Origin: Agrobacterium rosae
GTDB lineage: Bacteria; Pseudomonadota; Alphaproteobacteria; Rhizobiales; Rhizobiaceae
Reading direction: 5' to 3'
NCBI RefSeq assembly: GCF_002915175.1
Contig: NZ_NXEJ01000003.1
Location: forward strand, 248,001-312,000
DNA length: 64,000 nt
Part shown: positions 56,445 to 62,961 of the stretch, piece after piece
How positions within the stretch are numbered: position 1 is the first letter of the stretch
Layout: the number at the start of each line of letters is the position of its first letter
The notes under the pieces: generated by a model
Databases searched by the model: none
The model's input: the letters and a program-made list of their open reading frames with translations, nothing else
What the model was told of the DNA's origin: nothing
Made by a program: the position numbers and the translations under genes

Positions 56445-57086
56445 ATGCGGAACATCATCGCCGGCGTCGTGCTCACAATCTGTATCTTGCCAATTGCTGC
56501 AGGCTCGATGAAGTTAGCAACCGAATTCACCAAAATAACACCTCCTCAAGAATTTTCGGATCTCACCAGCCAGCCACTCTGGACGGTGGACGCAAGAAGG
56601 GTAGACGTCGCCAGCCAAAACTACGAACGAATTCCAGGGATTCTTGTACCTGAAGAACCGGTGGCCTCGGCGAAGATCAGCTCAAATATATTTGGTTCGA
56701 AATCAGCTGAGGAAGGCCAAACAGCGGAGGCTGACAATGACAATCCGCGGGTTCAGCTCGTCGCTCAGCAATGGTGCAGCACCCGTTATCGCTCATATGA
56801 TCGGTCGGATAATAGCTACCAACCCTATGGCGGAGCTGCCCGGAAACCATGTGTGGCTCCCGCCACAACCATTTCAGAAATGCAAGACACGTCATTGGCG
56901 ACCATATCTTCCTCGGCGGATGAACACGTCACTTGGTGCAGTAGTCGCTACAGCTCCTATCGCATGGAGGACAATAGCTATCAACCTTTCTCCGGCAAAC
57001 GAAAGCAGTGCCGCTCGCCTGTCGTTCAATCTGCAAGCAATCATGTTGCAAGTTCAGACATCGAAATGAGCGCTTCAATCAATTAG
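56445..57086 (+). CDS. BA14K-like family protein with two BA14K repeats
   Basis: A 213-residue exported or membrane-anchored protein with an N-terminal hydrophobic segment ([18 protein letters not shown]). It has two BA14K-type repeats, [20 protein letters not shown] (from Trp110) and [20 protein letters not shown] (from Trp164), each ending in a Cys that could pair with the first. BA14K from Brucella is an immunoreactive lectin-like protein. Most family members carry one copy, so the doublet is notable. ATG 56445 is chosen for its Shine-Dalgarno; the frame extends to 56340. Confidence 0.8.
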   Translation: MRNIIAGVVLTICILPIAAGSMKLATEFTKITPPQEFSDLTSQPLWTVDARRVDVASQNYERIPGILVPEEPVASAKISSNIFGSKSAEEGQTAEADNDNPRVQLVAQQWCSTRYRSYDRSDNSYQPYGGAARKPCVAPATTISEMQDTSLATISSSADEHVTWCSSRYSSYRMEDNSYQPFSGKRKQCRSPVVQSASNHVASSDIEMSASIN

Positions 57087-57554
57087 ATGGCTCAGTCCCA
57101 GCGTTTGATCCCACTATCGGTGCCGAAGTGCGCGCCCGAACGCCGAGGAGTTGGACAATTGATCAGCCTGCCAACCCATCCCCGCTGGCTTACAATTTTG
57201 AGCCGCAAGTAGTCAAACGTCAGAGTCTAGTCACAGCGCGACGATCACGCGGTTCAAGCGGTTGGAGTTAAGGAACAATTTTTTGGCTCCATAGCGAGGC
57301 CCGAAGGAATGGATATCGTTAGCTTTCAATCTCGATTAATCGCTGGGCCGGTTGCGATCGTGAAGCCGTGTAAATGCCCTTCAGAACGATACTTCAGTCC
57401 GTCATTTGTTTCGAGCCTCTCTCCGGAGGGGCACGTTGCTTGTGTACTGGCGCCAAGAGCTGACCACGTACATCATATTGGATTGCGATATGTGCATGGC
57501 TGGGCTGCGAGCTGAACGCTGGTGATCGAGGCAGCTTCTGCTATGTTTGTATCA
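57087..57554. other. Gene-free stretch upstream of the sRNA-like element
   Basis: No gene supported. Short frames have no family features. Confidence 0.4.
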
Positions 57555-57660
57555 ACGCAGCGATGCACCTCCTACCGCAATGTTTCGTTTTGCAGGGCGA
57601 CCTAATCCTCCTCCCAAGGGTCGCCTTACGGAGCAGCGGCACTCCTCCCTACTGTTGTTT
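57555..57660 (+). ncRNA. Second, diverged alpha-r14-like RNA element, probably lacking its terminator
   Basis: It shares GATGCACCTCCT.CCGCAA (57562-57580) and CGGCACTCCT with the element at 45341-45389. It adds a hairpin closed by GGCGACC (57596-57602) and GGTCGCC (57619-57625), with CCTCCTCCC in the loop. A third CCTCCC loop is at about 57642-57648. No terminator follows; IS3 remnant DNA begins near 57668 instead. It may be a distinct family member or a copy cut by the insertion. Confidence 0.5.
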
Positions 57661-57667
57661 GAATAGC

Positions 57668-57830
57668 CCCGCGTTTCGTAGACACCCTCGTGTTACGTTT
57701 TTTGCTGCTTTTCGAACTCGACAGGTGACAGCATTCCGTTTCTGACGTGTTTGCGCTTCGGGTTTTAGAACATCTCGATGTAATCGGACACGTCCTGCCT
57801 GGCGTCGTCTCTTGAACGATCATAGACATG
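57668..57830 (-). pseudogene. IS3-family transposase OrfB C-terminal fragment
   Basis: The minus strand reads RDDARQDVSDYIEMF, a stop where Tyr is expected, then NPKRKHVRNGMLSPVEFEKQ, the standard OrfB tail (YIEMFYNPKRRH...LSPVEFE). An in-frame stop and loss of the rest make it a remnant. It sits between the sRNA-like element and the HTH gene. Confidence 0.8.
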
Positions 57831-58097
57831 GCAGAAGCGATGAAGCTAACCGGTCGAAGCGATAAGACCATCCGCAAATACTGTCATGACTACGGCATAG
57901 GCCGACAATCCGGTTCAGGCGTTCGAATAGAAATATCTGCACCTGCGCTCGAAATGGTGATGCATGGCCAGTGGGGAGCGTTAGAGCTTCTTCGAGAAGG
58001 TAGCCGAACTGTTTTTACAGAGCGAAGGTCAGTTGTTTTGCTTTGCCGCTTTTTTTGCGTTTCCAGCCATTTAAAATCCGTATCCGCATGTTTCTGA
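57828..58097 (+). CDS. Small helix-turn-helix protein, probably truncated or altered at its C-terminus
   Basis: Up to about residue 65 the product reads like a DNA-binding excisionase-like HTH protein (MKLTGRSDKTIRKYCHDYGI, GRQSGSGVRIEISAPALEMV). After RTVFTERR the sequence turns into unlikely hydrophobic residues, suggesting a frameshift or junction. The start lies at the edge of the IS3 remnant, so the true N-terminus may also be missing. Function uncertain. Confidence 0.45.
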   Translation: MAEAMKLTGRSDKTIRKYCHDYGIGRQSGSGVRIEISAPALEMVMHGQWGALELLREGSRTVFTERRSVVLLCRFFCVSSHLKSVSACF

Positions 58098-58273
58098 AAG
58101 TCATTCCGAGTTGCTGTTGTCTTCTGTTTGTCAAAGCCCGGTCAAATATCCAAGGCATGCCCATTACCGCCGATGCCTATGTCACCGCGCTCATGGTGTG
58201 TGACGTTTTGTTGACTGGTAGCGATGAAGATACAGATAAAACGGCCGCCATTTACTCGGTGAGAGGGTACAAA

Positions 58274-58298
58274 AAAAGCCCGGAAAAACCGGGCTTTT
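58274..58298 (-). terminator. Strong Rho-independent terminator of the outer-membrane protein gene
   Basis: AAAAGCCCGG and CCGGGCTTTT form a perfect 10-base-pair stem around a 5-base loop. On the minus strand it lies 17 bases after the omp stop and is followed by further Ts. Confidence 0.88.
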
Positions 58299-58315
58299 GA
58301 TGGTCTATGTTTGGT

Positions 58316-58975
58316 CTAGAACTTTACGCCAAGCCCGACGCGGATTGCGTGTTGGTCAACATCTGAGTTGATGGTGCCACCACCGGCTCCGGTAAAGTCA
58401 AAGGTCTTGTCGCCGAGGTCTGTGTATCGATATTCAATACGACCGAACATCATGTTGGTGAAGGCGTAATCCACTCCGACGCCAACTGTGTAGCCGTTGA
58501 ACGTTTCTTTCTGTTCGCCAAAGCCCGTCACATCTGCATATCCGCGCGCATAAGCCCAACCTGCGGTACCGTATACAAGCGCTCGATCAAAGGCGTAACC
58601 GACACGGCCACGGACAGAACCCTGCCAGTCAATGCCATAGTCCAGAGCACCACCGAAAGCAGTCTCATCAGCCCAATTCTTTTCGAAATCAGCCTCGACG
58701 CCGACTACCCAGCTATTGCCGAAGTCGTAGTTGTATCCGACAAATCCACCGAGAAGGCCGCCATCAAAGTCTTGTGAGAAGCTGCCGGTGCCAGAAATGT
58801 TGGAGTCTGTGTTGTTCCACCCGTATCCGCCCTGTACACCCACTGTAAAGCCAGTCCAGCTGAAAGCAGGCACAACATCGGCTACTGGAGCTGCGGGGAC
58901 TTCATTTACAGCGTCAGCCGCCATGGCGGTGGAAGCTGCTAGAATCAATGCGAGGGTTACGAAAGTTTTTTTCAT
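58316..58975 (-). CDS. Outer-membrane beta-barrel protein (Omp25/Omp31-like porin family)
   Basis: A 219-residue protein with a signal peptide cleaved near AMAAD. An 8-stranded barrel pattern follows (WTGFTVGVQGGYGWNN, GGFVGYNYDFGNSWVVGVEA, RVGYAFDRALVYGTAGWAYA, IEYRYTDLGD), ending in a terminal Phe (RVGLGVKF), the outer-membrane insertion signal. ATG 58975 fits GGGAG better than TTG 58984. Monocistronic, with its own terminator. Homologous to Brucella Omp25/Omp31 and rhizobial equivalents, roles in envelope stability. Confidence 0.9.
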   Translation of the reverse strand: MKKTFVTLALILAASTAMAADAVNEVPAAPVADVVPAFSWTGFTVGVQGGYGWNNTDSNISGTGSFSQDFDGGLLGGFVGYNYDFGNSWVVGVEADFEKNWADETAFGGALDYGIDWQGSVRGRVGYAFDRALVYGTAGWAYARGYADVTGFGEQKETFNGYTVGVGVDYAFTNMMFGRIEYRYTDLGDKTFDFTGAGGGTINSDVDQHAIRVGLGVKF

Positions 58976-59071
58976 GGTCTTCAATCTCCCTATTTGAGGA
59001 CCTAGTAAAACTCAAGATTTTTAGAAATGCTGTAGATTCTCCGCAACACATACGAGCTAATGTTCAAGTAA

Positions 59072-59239
59072 TTATAGCCTAAGCGGTTCTTTGTGAGGGT
59101 GATGCGCCCAGCACCACCATTGTACCGGCTCTGCCTTGCTTTGAGTAAAGCCGAAACCTCCCCACTTCTTGCATTCGGGATTGCAGCAATAGTGGTTCTC
59201 GTGGACGCCGTCTCCAGTCTTGCTTGTCAGGTCGCTCAT
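59072..59239 (-). CDS. Small Cys/His-rich protein, possible zinc-binding
   Basis: A 55-residue protein beginning MSDLTSKTGDGVHENHYCCN, with CCNPECKKWG followed by WWCWAHHPH, enough Cys/His for one zinc site. ATG 59239 overlaps the upstream stop as ATGA, which decides the start. Last gene of the LexA-box operon beginning at 61003. No family recognised. Confidence 0.6.
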   Translation of the reverse strand: MSDLTSKTGDGVHENHYCCNPECKKWGGFGFTQSKAEPVQWWCWAHHPHKEPLRL

Positions 59240-59655
59240 GTGTCTAATCGCTGATTGTTGATTGCCGTGGTATCGCCATCGATGACCGTGTATTTGGCCA
59301 TTACTTTCTTGCGCCACGCGACAAGCGCATCCTCAACAGTGCTGCACGATACCCATTCGATAAACGCGCCCGAAAGGTCTGGATTGTCGTAGCGAAGGGC
59401 CGCAAGGCTTCTGCGATTGCTGAAGAGTATTTCTAATACAGCACCGGTGGGCGCATCGTCTTCTTCATCGGAATATTCGTCCGCGACATAAGCGGTGTAA
59501 GCCGTGAGATCGGAATCTTGATCCACTTCGGACACGAGGCTTGCGTCTAATTCTTCGTGCAGCGTTTGTTTTGCTTCCAAGAACGAACCGTCGCAGAGTT
59601 CATGCCGCGCATGCACGCCGTGACGCTCTAAAATATTCGGCCATATTTTCATCAT
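59236..59655 (-). CDS. Hypothetical protein of the SOS-type operon
   Basis: A 139-residue acidic protein (SEVDQDSDLTAYTAYVADEY, then SDEEDDAP) with a C-terminal part reading FIEWVSCSTVEDALVAWRKK. No family recognised. AGGAG lies close to ATG 59655; ATG 59652 is better spaced. It starts 6 bases after the SRAP stop and overlaps the next gene by 4 bases. Confidence 0.65.
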   Translation of the reverse strand: MMKIWPNILERHGVHARHELCDGSFLEAKQTLHEELDASLVSEVDQDSDLTAYTAYVADEYSDEEDDAPTGAVLEILFSNRRSLAALRYDNPDLSGAFIEWVSCSTVEDALVAWRKKVMAKYTVIDGDTTAINNQRLDT

Positions 59656-59661
59656 TGTCTC

Positions 59662-60324
59662 CTACGCAAACAAGTCGCCAGTTTCCTTTGGCTCATCTAC
59701 CGGCAGCAAGATCAATCTCTCCTGCGGTAGAGGACGCTGAAGCTCCTTGGCTTCATCCCACGGCGCGCTCATCCACACATCTACTTCTTGCTTCGTTGTC
59801 AACACGACCGGTATAGCCTTGGGATGGATCGGCTTCACCACTTCGTTTGAGTCTGTTGTGAGGAAGGCGAACAGCTCGTGCTGCCCCTCCCGTGGATTTT
59901 TCATCGAGCCTCGTGTGCCGTTCCAATCCGTCCAGACGCCAGCGAAGAACGCGAGGGGTTCTGCGTCATCGATAGCGAACCATCGTTTGGTCTTTCGCGG
60001 CTTGGTGTTTTCCCATTCGCAAAAACGCGTCCACGGCACCAGGCAACGGTTCTCGACTTTCAGCCATTTGCGCCAGTGCGGGGAGGCAACGTTCCTGATG
60101 TTTTTGACGCCGGTGTCTGGCTTGCCGCCGAGAATGTTGGGCGGTGTAGGCATTCCCCAGGTCAGTTCAGTCAGCTCGCGCGCACTATCCTTATTGCGGA
60201 TGACAGGCGCGGGACGATCCGGGTATATCTCCAAATCAGGCTGAAGGTTCAAGCGTTCCTGCATCATGCCGGCGATATCGCGCATCACTTCCTGATTGGT
60301 GCGGACTTGGTACAGATTACACAT
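59662..60324 (-). CDS. SOS response-associated peptidase (SRAP/HMCES/YedK family)
   Basis: A 220-residue SRAP protein. Cys2 (after Met removal the catalytic, abasic-site-crosslinking residue), Asn75 (KNIRN), Glu103 (FCEWE) and His167 (KPIHPKAIPVVL) are at the family positions. SRAP proteins form thiazolidine crosslinks with abasic sites in single-stranded DNA and protect them. GAGGTGA precedes the ATG. It lies in an operon whose promoter carries a LexA box, consistent with damage induction. Such genes are common on phages and islands as well as chromosomes. Confidence 0.9.
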   Translation of the reverse strand: MCNLYQVRTNQEVMRDIAGMMQERLNLQPDLEIYPDRPAPVIRNKDSARELTELTWGMPTPPNILGGKPDTGVKNIRNVASPHWRKWLKVENRCLVPWTRFCEWENTKPRKTKRWFAIDDAEPLAFFAGVWTDWNGTRGSMKNPREGQHELFAFLTTDSNEVVKPIHPKAIPVVLTTKQEVDVWMSAPWDEAKELQRPLPQERLILLPVDEPKETGDLFA

Positions 60325-60327
60325 GCG

Positions 60328-60798
60328 TCACCTCGGCAGTTTGGCGAGGGTCAATTCGACATCGCCCTTGCGATTGCACCTCTTGCACCGAAGAAGCTTT
60401 TTTAGGTCGTCTAAGGTCATTCCCGGCTTTGTAACTTTGCTGACGCGCCAACGTTCCAAATTGGAGACGTGACCGCAGTAGCGACATTTGCCGACGACAA
60501 TTTCCCAACTGCAAAGATATTCCAGCTTCGGAGATGGAGGCAGTTCGGTTGGTATCTTCTGCGTCCCATGCCCCTCGTAATAACTCAGCCGGCATCTGTT
60601 CCGATATCCCTCGGTTCCCTTTCCGCATTTAACTATCTCTTTGGCTATGGGCCCTTTCAGAGATATCAATTCGGCATCGCCGTAGGTGTGCATCAGATCC
60701 GCATATTCCAGTTTCCGCAATATCTCGCAGTCAAGGCACATGACATAGATGAGGTCGTCCTTTTTTGAGGACAGCTTCGGTAGATGGTCATAGGACAT
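60328..60798 (-). CDS. Hypothetical protein with CxxC zinc-ribbon-like motifs
   Basis: A 156-residue protein beginning MSYDHLPKLSSKKDDLIYVM, with CLDC, then CRYCGH and CKRCNRKGD near the C-terminus, enough Cys for one or two zinc sites. ATG 60798 follows GAGAGGGG; the frame extends to 61017. It overlaps the upstream small gene by 11 bases and ends 4 bases before the SRAP start. Nucleic-acid binding is a guess from the ribbon motifs. Confidence 0.65.
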   Translation of the reverse strand: MSYDHLPKLSSKKDDLIYVMCLDCEILRKLEYADLMHTYGDAELISLKGPIAKEIVKCGKGTEGYRNRCRLSYYEGHGTQKIPTELPPSPKLEYLCSWEIVVGKCRYCGHVSNLERWRVSKVTKPGMTLDDLKKLLRCKRCNRKGDVELTLAKLPR

Positions 60799-61003
60799 CG
60801 CGCCCCTCTCTTGGCACCCACCCCCTTGTGTAACCTCGGCCCATTGCAACGACGGCCAAGCTAAGCTGATGTTGCAGGTGTTCAATCTCCTCCTGCATCG
60901 CCTCAATAGCGGCTTTCGCGTTCCCCTCATGGCATTGCAAAATGTAATCGGCCACATCGACAGGGGGCTTTCCAAATTCAGGTCGCACGTTCCCACTCTC
61001 CAT
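60788..61003 (-). CDS. Small coiled-coil hypothetical protein, first gene of the LexA-box operon
   Basis: A 71-residue protein. VADYILQCHEGNAKAAIEAM is followed by a coiled-coil-like run of heptads (QEEIEHLQHQLSLAVV). No clear Shine-Dalgarno. The start lies 60 bases downstream of the LexA box/promoter at 61063-61096. No family recognised. Confidence 0.5.
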   Translation of the reverse strand: MESGNVRPEFGKPPVDVADYILQCHEGNAKAAIEAMQEEIEHLQHQLSLAVVAMGRGYTRGWVPREGRDVL

Positions 61004-61062
61004 ATTTCAGAGCCCAATGCCGCAATGTGTTTTCGGAAAGCACGCGCCCCCGTGCTAGCGAT

Positions 61063-61096
61063 GTTCTAATTATGTTCTGGTCTCGGGGTGAGTCAA
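61063..61096 (-). promoter_or_regulatory. Sigma-70 promoter overlapped by an alphaproteobacterial LexA box
   Basis: GTTC-TAATTAT-GTTC (61063-61077) is an exact GTTC-N7-GTTC direct repeat, the LexA site of Alphaproteobacteria. On the minus strand TTGACT (61096-61091) and CATAAT (61074-61069) with a 16-base spacer form a near-consensus promoter whose -10 lies inside the box. LexA would block RNA polymerase directly. Downstream is the SRAP operon. Confidence 0.75.
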
Positions 61097-61164
61097 CAGG
61101 AGTCTTTGTCGGGTTGCGACTGCTGACATTTTCGCGTTAGCTACAAACAGATCGGAGATGTGAT

Positions 61165-61362
61165 TTGCAGGTAAGCGGCCCGGAACATCCAGAAAACGAT
61201 AAGAAGGCAAGGCGGGCTATCTGGCCTTGGCTAGTGCTTCTTGTGGTAACGCTGGTGGCCATCATCGCATATTCGAAACTTTTATCCGACATCGAAGACA
61301 TGAAGCGGACTTGGAATGATTTGGTTCAACTGTTCTGGTTGATTGCGCCTAGCAAACAATAG
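61165..61362 (+). CDS. Small single-pass membrane protein
   Basis: A 65-residue product with one hydrophobic helix (IWPWLVLLVVTLVAIIAY) between a charged N-terminus and a short amphipathic tail. TTG 61165 with GGAG at about 61154 is the likely start. It is the only plus-strand gene in this island and is divergent from the SOS-type operon. Function unknown; small membrane proteins of this size on islands can be phage exclusion or toxin-like, which is speculation. Confidence 0.45.
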   Translation: MQVSGPEHPENDKKARRAIWPWLVLLVVTLVAIIAYSKLLSDIEDMKRTWNDLVQLFWLIAPSKQ

Positions 61363-61440
61363 GCACAAATAACCGGCGGGAGCGGGTCTGTTTCAAGCAA
61401 AAATGCCTAACCTAATCTTCATTGCTTCCTGCGGGTTCAC

Positions 61441-61719
61441 TCAATGCGTTGTTCCCTTACGCCGCTTACGCTTTTCCAGTTTCTGCACCCTTGAACCCCG
61501 TATGCTTAGATATGCGTGGAACGAGAGCGAGACAAAGAAGCCGACGATTGCCAAGGCGAGATAGGCGACCAGTCGGGATGAAGCCCCATGCCAGCCTGCT
61601 AGGACCGCTGCTCCGTTAAGCAACATCAGAACCATCACAACGAAGAGAAAGCACACCGCAGCTTTCCAAGGCCCAGAGGCATTTGAGATGTAGTCTCTCA
61701 ACCAGGATCGATCATTCAC
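61441..61719 (-). CDS. Small membrane protein with two transmembrane helices
   Basis: A 92-residue protein with hydrophobic helices AAVCFLFVVMVLMLLNGAAV and LVAYLALAIVGFFVSLSF, and a strongly basic tail (KLEKRKRRKG). GTG 61719 overlaps the stop of a 32-codon frame upstream as GTGA. No family recognised. Confidence 0.55.
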   Translation of the reverse strand: MNDRSWLRDYISNASGPWKAAVCFLFVVMVLMLLNGAAVLAGWHGASSRLVAYLALAIVGFFVSLSFHAYLSIRGSRVQKLEKRKRRKGTTH

Positions 61720-61814
61720 TTCGTCGGTCTTTCATTCTTCAATTTGGACCATTCCTCCGGCTCCAGGGCTGCTTCAAGCACGATATACGCTTCCTTTATA
61801 TACCTCTCTGACAT
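61716..61814 (-). CDS. Very small ORF (32 residues) coupled to the next gene
   Basis: ATG 61814 opens MSERYIKEAYIVLEAALEPE followed by EWSKLKNERPTK, ending TGA at 61716-61718 in a GTGA overlap with the next gene. AAGG lies about 10 bases upstream. The amphipathic composition and coupling suggest a real small protein. It could also be only a leader peptide. Confidence 0.4.
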   Translation of the reverse strand: MSERYIKEAYIVLEAALEPEEWSKLKNERPTK

Positions 61815-61848
61815 ATGCCTGCCTTCGAAGCCAGCAAGGGCCGACCCA

Positions 61849-62082
61849 TCATGAAAACCAGCCCTTTGCCTTTGCTTTAGCTGGCGGTGGACTGAAAACG
61901 TCTAGTGTCCTGCCGACTTCCTTACCGCCATTTTTGACGATGTTCACTGTTACAACGTCTAGATCTTTTTGCAGCAAAATCGAATGGACCATAGCGCCCG
62001 CAGCCATCATCGCGGTTGAATATCCCTTTATCTTCCAACCGTTTTTCAAGAGGTTGCCAAGTTCGTCTTTTTCATCACTCAA
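61849..62082 (-). CDS. Hypothetical small protein
   Basis: A 77-residue protein: SDEKDELGNLLKNGWKIKGY, then STAMMAAGAMVHSILLQKDL and DVVTVNIVKNGG, which looks like a compact alpha/beta domain. TTG 62082 overlaps the preceding stop and has GGGGGA 7 bases upstream; the longer frame from 62130 lies within the upstream gene. No family recognised. Confidence 0.55.
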   Translation of the reverse strand: MSDEKDELGNLLKNGWKIKGYSTAMMAAGAMVHSILLQKDLDVVTVNIVKNGGKEVGRTLDVFSPPPAKAKAKGWFS

Positions 62083-62278
62083 GTGTCGTTCCCCCGCGCC
62101 GTTCGGCATACTGAGCGTTAAGCAGATCAACTAAATCGTCTGCCTCTTCCATTTCAACCGCGTCCATAAGATTGCTGTTCACCTCTGCCGGTAGGCCAGT
62201 GAAGATGTCGAAGACCGTCCAGTATTCGTCGTGGTCGTTCTTGCGCATATCATATCGGGCTTCGGATGGGTTTTGCAC
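62075..62278 (-). CDS. Hypothetical small acidic protein
   Basis: A 67-residue protein: DHDEYWTVFDIFTGLPAEVN, then LMDAVEMEEADDLVDLLNAQ. GTG 62278 follows AGAGGTGA. It overlaps the next gene by 8 bases and lies 10 bases after the upstream stop. The sequence has the look of island or phage small proteins but no assignable family. Confidence 0.55.
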   Translation of the reverse strand: MQNPSEARYDMRKNDHDEYWTVFDIFTGLPAEVNSNLMDAVEMEEADDLVDLLNAQYAERRGGTTLE

Positions 62279-62288
62279 TTTTCACCTC

Positions 62289-62558
62289 TCAACCAGTGTT
62301 CTTCCCGCGCGCCATGATTTCCGAAAACATCTCTGCCTGTCGCTCAGAGGCTGCTCGAATTGCTTTCAATTGTCCCAGCATGTTCCCAAACGCGGCAATC
62401 AGCACAAACCCCACTATAGACGGTGCTGCCCAAGTCAGGGATGCTACAACCGCTAGGGCAGCATATTGACCTCGACCCGCGTTTATCATCACGTTCAGCA
62501 AAATCAGCGCCACAGCGCCTACACCGATCCATCCAACCACCTGAAGAAATTTATCCAT
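62289..62558 (-). CDS. Small two-helix membrane protein
   Basis: An 89-residue protein with helices VVGWIGVGAVALILLNVMIN and LTWAAPSIVGFVLIAAFGNM, followed by a charged helical tail (ASERQAEMFSEIM). ATG 62558 follows GGGGGTGAG. Unknown function; part of the minus-strand small-gene run. Confidence 0.55.
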   Translation of the reverse strand: MDKFLQVVGWIGVGAVALILLNVMINAGRGQYAALAVVASLTWAAPSIVGFVLIAAFGNMLGQLKAIRAASERQAEMFSEIMARGKNTG

Positions 62559-62637
62559 ACTCACCCCCACACCTTCTAGGGGCAGCCTGCCAGACTGCAC
62601 GTATGTGTCAAGACGGACATGAAAGCTTGTTGCCTGC

Positions 62638-62817
62638 CTAGTGGCCTTTCTTCGTAAGTAGGTGGGAAGCACTCGGTATGATCAGATTTTGCTTGAAGAT
62701 GTCACGCGCCCATTTCTCCGCTTCGATCTTCGTATCGAACGATTTGCAACGAGGCTTCATGTCGCGGCGACGCACCTGTGCTTGCCAGCGTCCTCTGAGT
62801 TTCCTAAGCGTTGCCAT
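62638..62817 (-). CDS. Stand-alone integrase arm-type DNA-binding domain
   Basis: A 59-residue protein beginning MATLRKLRGRWQAQVRRRDM and continuing KSFDTKIEAEKWARDIF, the N-terminal arm-binding fold of tyrosine integrases (R-G-x-W-x-A-x-V-R-R, then SFDTKxxAEKWA). It stops before the core-binding and catalytic domains. ATG 62817 has GGAG 6 bases upstream, so it is translated as a small protein. It could be a remnant or an Xis-like factor. Confidence 0.65.
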   Translation of the reverse strand: MATLRKLRGRWQAQVRRRDMKPRCKSFDTKIEAEKWARDIFKQNLIIPSASHLLTKKGH

Positions 62818-62961
62818 TGTGATCTCCAATAGATATTGAAGCTCACGCGTAGGACGCCCCCAAGGGGGTGCCAAGGATTATCCCGGCCCATCAGATAACA
62901 TGTTGGGGCGATCGATCAACGATCCTGTCTAGCCAACGCATTGTATGAGGCCTGCGCGCGT

